From contig JAILWY010000022.1 in NCBI GenBank assembly GCA_022113835.1, positions 6,138,001 to 6,202,000 on the forward strand: 64,000 bases of DNA, given 5' to 3'. The DNA is from Atopsyche davidsoni (Eukaryota; Arthropoda; Insecta; Trichoptera; Hydrobiosidae). Position numbers and translations under genes: made by a program. A model generated the notes under the pieces. It saw nothing but the letters and a program-made list of their open reading frames with translations. It was not told where the DNA came from and made no database searches. Shown here one piece after another: positions 60,319 through 64,000 of this stretch (position 1 is its first letter; each line of letters opens with the position of its first letter).

Positions 60319-60387
60319 CGGGCGGGGGGAGGGGGGAGAGGGGGGCAGGGGGGTGGGGGGGAGGGGGGCAGGGGGAGGGGGGGGGCA
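60319..60387 (+). repeat. Long G-rich tract with potential for multiple G-quadruplexes
   Basis: About 69 bases almost entirely G with single A, T or C interruptions (runs of 4-9 G). The strand asymmetry is complete. It adjoins the CRE-like pair. Confidence 0.85.
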
Positions 60388-60530
60388 TCGACTGCGAAAA
60401 CATTTGTTGGCATAATCGAAATACTCGATTCCAGCAGTAGGCCAGCGAGCTCGCGGCTCAGTCGACGATCGACTTGAATTTCAAGAGACAATGGAATAAT
60501 CAAGAAATTCAATATTTTTGACAGGGAGTA

Positions 60531-60603
60531 CTTTTTTTTTTTTTTAATATATATATAGGTTTGGTACCTTGCTTATTATGTACAAGGTTTGTCATCACAA
60601 TTT
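60531..60603 (-). mobile_element. LINE 3' end fragment
   Basis: A poly-T run then AGGTTTGGTACCTTGCTTAT and GTACAAGGTTTGTCATCAC, the reverse of the LINE 3' UTR at 4975-5060. Runs straight into R3. Confidence 0.75.
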
Positions 60604-60840
60604 GGGGAAACTTTTCGATTCACGATTTCGCCAGGTAATGGACTGCCTCTGGTGTCCGGTTGGTTGTGGTTTTATGGGAAAATAATCAAAATATCAAATG
60701 AGAGAGACTTGCATCCTGAAGATATTTTCATAAATAACAAATATATCCTTATGCAGCTGATTGTAAAAAAGAAGCGTTGGAGGAAGGACATTAACACGGG
60801 TGCAGAGTTTGTGACAGTGGCTGGAAGTCGAGATTTTTTT
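60604..60840 (+). repeat. R3 copy between two LINE tails
   Basis: ACGATTTCGCCAGGTAATGG, CTGCCTCTGGTGTCCGGTTG, AGAAGCGTTGGAGGAAGGAC and GTGACAGTGGCTGGAAGTCG, reverse of the R3 copy at 5061-5265. Confidence 0.8.
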
Positions 60841-61155
60841 TTTTTTTTTTTAATATAGGTTTGGTACCTTGCTTATTATGTACAAGGTTTGTCATCACAA
60901 TTTGGGGAAACTTTCCAAACTAGTCGATCGAAATTGTGCTATATATGGGAGTGACTGAAGCTACACCTCCTGGTTTATCCTCTTTATGGTTCCGATGATA
61001 CGCTTCAAGAAGCCATCCAGTGACTTCATCAACTGTGGGTGTCTCGCCACTGACTTCAGGCCCTCCTGTCGGCATTGGCTCTCCAGTTGGTGTCTCTGAA
61101 GACCAAAGATGGGGCATGAACCCACAGGGTGGATCACTGTTTGTGGAGTAATATC
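60841..61155 (-). mobile_element. 5'-truncated LINE, second copy
   Basis: The minus strand encodes DDITPQTVIHPVGSCPIFGL, RHQLE, then MKSLDGFLKRIIGTIKRIN and a stop. It differs from the copy at 4684-5061 by a small insertion (SQCRQEG). The A-run at 60834-60852 joins the same R3 sequence as in the first copy. Confidence 0.8.
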
Positions 61156-61254
61156 ATCAGAGAGTACTTGGTGGAATTCCATTTTCCACATGTTCGTTTT
61201 TATTTGTGACCGGTTTCGCCAACCTTTCACGTTGGCATTATCAAACAGAGTGAG
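61153..61254 (+). repeat. R4 repeat, plus-strand copy
   Basis: GAGAGTACTTGGTGGAATTC, CCACATGTTCGTTTTTATTT, GTGACCGGTTTCGCCAACC, CACGTTGGCATTATCAAAC. It truncates the LINE open frame at its left edge. Confidence 0.8.
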
Positions 61255-61285
61255 ATTTTATACAATAATAATCAATTATTACTAA

Positions 61286-61620
61286 TATGATTAGGCACAT
61301 TAGTTGTGTGGGATTTGGCCCAACCAATATTTATTACTAAATATTGGTTGGCTTGGTCACAATGGTTCATATGTAGAGTATGATTGTTAAAAATTCTCGA
61401 TAAACGGAAGTGATTCGTTAGTACAAGGGTTAGTACACCGGCCACGTAAGCCAGGGGATGTGGGTTCAAATCCCACACAAATCCCGATGATGTTTTTCTG
61501 AGAATTTCTTTAAATCATCTTCTATGTATGAACTAATGTGCCTAATCATATTAGTAACAATATAATAAACCCGTAATGGGTAATAAATACGCATCTGATT
61601 GACGTCCAATCCAAAAAATA
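61286..61620 (+). mobile_element. tRNA-derived SINE, copy 3 (best preserved promoter)
   Basis: A box TAGTACAAGGG (61419-61429) and B box GGTTCAAATCC (61463-61473), both matching pol III consensus. It starts TTACTAATATGATTAGGCAC and carries the inverse of that motif at about 61530-61556. The tail (ACGCATCTGATTGACGTCC) matches SINE copies 1 and 2. Confidence 0.85.
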
Positions 61621-61879
61621 AAATAATCAATTAGGTAAACAATTGTTAGAGGGAGAGGTTGTTGGAAAGAGAGAGAGTGATTGTCAGGTGGTAAGGGCTC
61701 ATGTGATTTTAGTGTACCTGACAAGTGAAGGATTCTATATAATTGCAAATGTTTTTATATTAATGGGATAATTATCTAAAGTAGTGGCTTTGAGGTGTAG
61801 CAGCAGTTATCCTGTGCTGGGGTTGGTCCTGTAGAATGTTTATCTGTAAATAATAGGTTTTTGGGCAGTAAATGGTTTT

Positions 61880-62225
61880 TTAAAGATGTGATTTAGCAAT
61901 AGGGAATAATCGTGGAGACTTATTGAAAATAACCTGGTCATTAAGCAGATGCTCCGGTGTGTTATCTTTTATGCGATTGATTTCTAAAATCTCTTGGTGA
62001 TCGAGTTTTGTGCCTTTATTGTTAAAATGCAAAATTTTGAGATTGGATTTCTGGTTAAAGTCGTGCTTGTTATCAAAGAGGTGAAGGTAGATGTTTCATC
62101 TCCCTTTTTCCATCCTCTTATGTGGTCTTTGGTCCTTGTGTTGAAGGATCTACCTGTTTGGCCAATGTAAGTGGCGTCGAAGGAGTCGCAGTTGAGTTTG
62201 TAAATGCACAAATAAAAACGAACAT
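61880..62225 (-). pseudogene. Penelope-like element GIY-YIG endonuclease fragment
   Basis: The minus strand reads CIYKLNCDSFDATYIGQTGR then HIRGWKKGDETS, the GIY-YIG core with the Cys typical of Penelope-like endonucleases. A frameshift near 62095 follows and the reading continues in another frame: LFDNKHDFNQKSNLKILHFN, then EILEINRIKDNTPEHLLND, to TAA at 61880-61882. Reverse transcriptase is absent. Upstream it joins an R4 segment (62218-62272), suggesting that R4 is part of this element's terminal repeats. Non-functional. Confidence 0.82.
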
Positions 62226-62272
62226 GTGGAAAATCACTCAAGTATTTTACTCAAAAATATTATAATGGAATA
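62218..62272 (-). repeat. R4 segment joined to the Penelope-like fragment
   Basis: AAACGAACATGTGGAAAATC then AAGTATTTTACTC and ATTATAATGGAAT, the same order as in R4 at 54680-54730. Confidence 0.7.
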
Positions 62273-62944
62273 ATTGTGATATCAAGTCAATTTTTAGATC
62301 TGGTACACTGGTATCATTTGACAGATAAATTTCACACAAATTCGGTTTATCAGATTTAAAAAATATATATAATATAGTTCGTACAATCGAAAATTCGATA
62401 GTAAAATTCTTTCGAATAAAATACGACCGATAGTAAGTTTACAGTTTACAGATCGACGGTCATCGGAGATGCTGAATCGGGTTGACCTAAACCACAAAAA
62501 TATTTATACTAATCACTTAAATTGATACTAAGGTTAACCGAAGTCGCAAATGTGAAAAAAATATTAAGATCAAGTTAAATATAATAATATTCATAAAAGT
62601 CTCGAATCGAATTAACCAATCTATATTCCGAAAAAGTAATGTTTTTGGTAAGGTTAGGCTAGAATAGGTTAGGTCGATTGTTTCTGTGAATTATTCGAAT
62701 CGAGTAGAGGATTGCCGTTACTATCTATAAAATGAAATTTAAAAAAAATACTGGATAAATAAATGGTTTTAGAGATCATTCGAATGAAGTCGATCGATTC
62801 AGCGCCCTCGGGGGTACTAGTATCAATTTAATAATTTCTGGAATTTCGACAATTCGAGGGGTTCTTCTACAAACACCATTGAGCGCAGGGGGAGTCGCAG
62901 TTATTTAAATATTTATATTTAATTCACCTGATTTATTTAAAGCA

Positions 62945-63050
62945 AGACCCGAGTAACCCGATGGCATAGTAATCGACATTGCTCGTGATTCGCCTTCCGG
63001 GGCTGGTCGCGAGTTCACGCAGAATCAAATGTCCCCAATTGTTTGGTTGA
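62945..63050 (+). repeat. Possible second tRNA-derived SINE family
   Basis: TGGCATAGTAATCGACATTG resembles an A box and GGTCGCGAGTTCACGC a degenerate B box about 40 bases later, with CCTTCCGGGGCTGGTCGCG between, as in several insect SINEs. Neither box matches consensus fully. Confidence 0.35.
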
Positions 63051-63309
63051 TTTCCATCGGTTACGCATGCCGAAAATAAAAAATAAAAACAGAAAATTGA
63101 ATGTACTTCCTGGAACGACACTTTTTTTTATTATTACTTTACTAAGCGAACCCCCGACAGGTGTATCCAGCACTCTGCAAAACTCGCAACATTATTGACT
63201 CATGCCCGGAACTGGAACTCCGAGCCATAAAACAACACCAAAACCAATACATTTACGTATTTTCAAAACAAAATCTAGGCCAGATGGATTCACAATACAC
63301 CCATCATAA

Positions 63310-63880
63310 TATTTGACATGATTTTTTCCCATAATCAAGTTTTTTTTTGATCATTTTTTAGTCCGTTTTGCGAAAAATCGACTGCACCAATCAAAAATAT
63401 TTAAATGCAAAAAGTTTGATACATCCCTTCTTCCGAACACAATATATTTTTATTTATTATAAATTTACTATTAATATGATAAATATGTGTTTTTCCGATT
63501 GAAGTGTAGGAATTTGGAGATTCGTCCGGTACATTTTCCAAGAATCCTAAACATTTAAAAGTCTTTTTTTCAATTGGAATTAAAAGATTAAATATAAACC
63601 AATATAAAAAAAAAAAATCTTTAACAAACTTTGGTTTTGAAAAATCGCCATTTTATCCAATTTTTCAACATCTTCAAGATTTTATTTTACCCTGAAAATG
63701 GACGTTAATTAAATAATAAGAAATAGATAAATATAATTTATAGATTTCTCAATACTCTGTAAAAAAATCAACTTTCGATATAGTAAAATAAAGTGACAAT
63801 TAAATTAATTAAATGACACGATTTCGCTAGGTAATGGACTGCCTCTGGTGTCCGGTTGGACACCAGAGGCAATTAAAAGG
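63310..63880 (+). repeat. R3 copy near the window end
   Basis: Inverted counterpart of 5250-5790 and the most complete R3 on this side. It ends GGTGTCCGGTTGGACACCAG, a 9-bp hairpin, then GCAACTGCTTTAA as at the window start. Confidence 0.8.
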
Positions 63881-64000
63881 CTGGGAGCAACTGCTTTAAT
63901 AATTTAAGCGATTTATTGGGCTTCTTTCGTATTCAATAACTGCTCGCACTGACTACTAGTAAATATATATTTTAAATTCGCATTTTGAACCCTCACAGGT

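Larger units (their letters stand above)
58033..60530. other. 5' flank of the NACHT-WD gene: GC-rich patches, no certain exon
   Basis: It should contain the first exon or exons and promoter of the NACHT-WD gene, but no coding exon with correct phase 2 was identified. A GTATGA site with an upstream open frame (EDLEDLAFGEKK, about 58250-58285, minus) has the wrong phase. It holds a foldback element (about 58529-58701), homopolymer-rich G tracts, an 18-bp tandem repeat and CRE-like sites. Confidence 0.5.

Noticed and set aside
61410..61484. Possible true tRNA gene
   Set aside because: The pol III boxes are perfect but the flanks recur in other copies and the arms do not form a clean cloverleaf, so a SINE is the better call.
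1..64000. CRISPR arrays, bacterial operons, viral genes
   Set aside because: None seen. All supported coding regions are spliced eukaryotic genes or transposable-element remnants.

Overview
The window is nuclear DNA of an insect. All recognisable genes are split into short exons with GT..AG introns in an AT-rich background. They include an insect-type odorant receptor, an insect-like dipeptidyl peptidase and nuclear COX4. There are also short (TTAGG)n-like runs and many hAT, Penelope-like, LINE and tRNA-SINE remnants. The order cannot be decided from the sequence. Nothing prokaryotic (operons, CRISPR arrays) is present.

Layout. (1) About 0.4-15.1 kb, plus strand: eleven exons of a DPP4-family serine dipeptidyl peptidase, most like Drosophila omega, with its 5' end outside the window. 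Its introns carry most of the mobile elements: a duplicated repeat (R1), a tRNA-SINE inserted into one R1 copy, hAT elements (two of them adjacent and sharing an 8-bp target duplication), LINE tails and a repeat called R3 here. (2) 15.1-24.7 kb: AT-rich, no gene recognised. (3) 24.7-28.1 kb, minus: complete COX4, three coding exons plus an upstream 5'-UTR exon. (4) About 30.1-35.3 kb, minus: a multi-exon odorant receptor whose last exon is uncertain. (5) 35.3-42.9 kb: AT-rich, no gene recognised. (6) 42.9-44.3 kb, minus: weak candidate exons of one or two unrecognised small genes. (7) 44.4-58.0 kb, minus: a 22-exon NACHT + WD40 (STAND ATPase) gene with intact Walker A and B motifs, an N-terminal partial. 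One of its introns holds a WD40-like exon carrying an apparent 1-nt frameshift. (8) 58-64 kb: GC-rich flank with extreme G-tracts and CRE-like sites, then a dense mosaic of LINE, R3, Penelope-like and SINE pieces.

The genes do not form a pathway. The peptidase is a predicted type II membrane ectoenzyme, COX4 belongs to respiratory complex IV, the receptor is a chemosensory membrane protein, and the NACHT-WD protein is a predicted intracellular signalling or scaffold ATPase. The strongest structural observations are the three-fold shared hAT target duplication at 9752-10285, the SINE insertion with a matching empty site elsewhere in the window, the LINE/R3 composite present twice with the same internal A-run junction, and the frameshifted WD40 exon.
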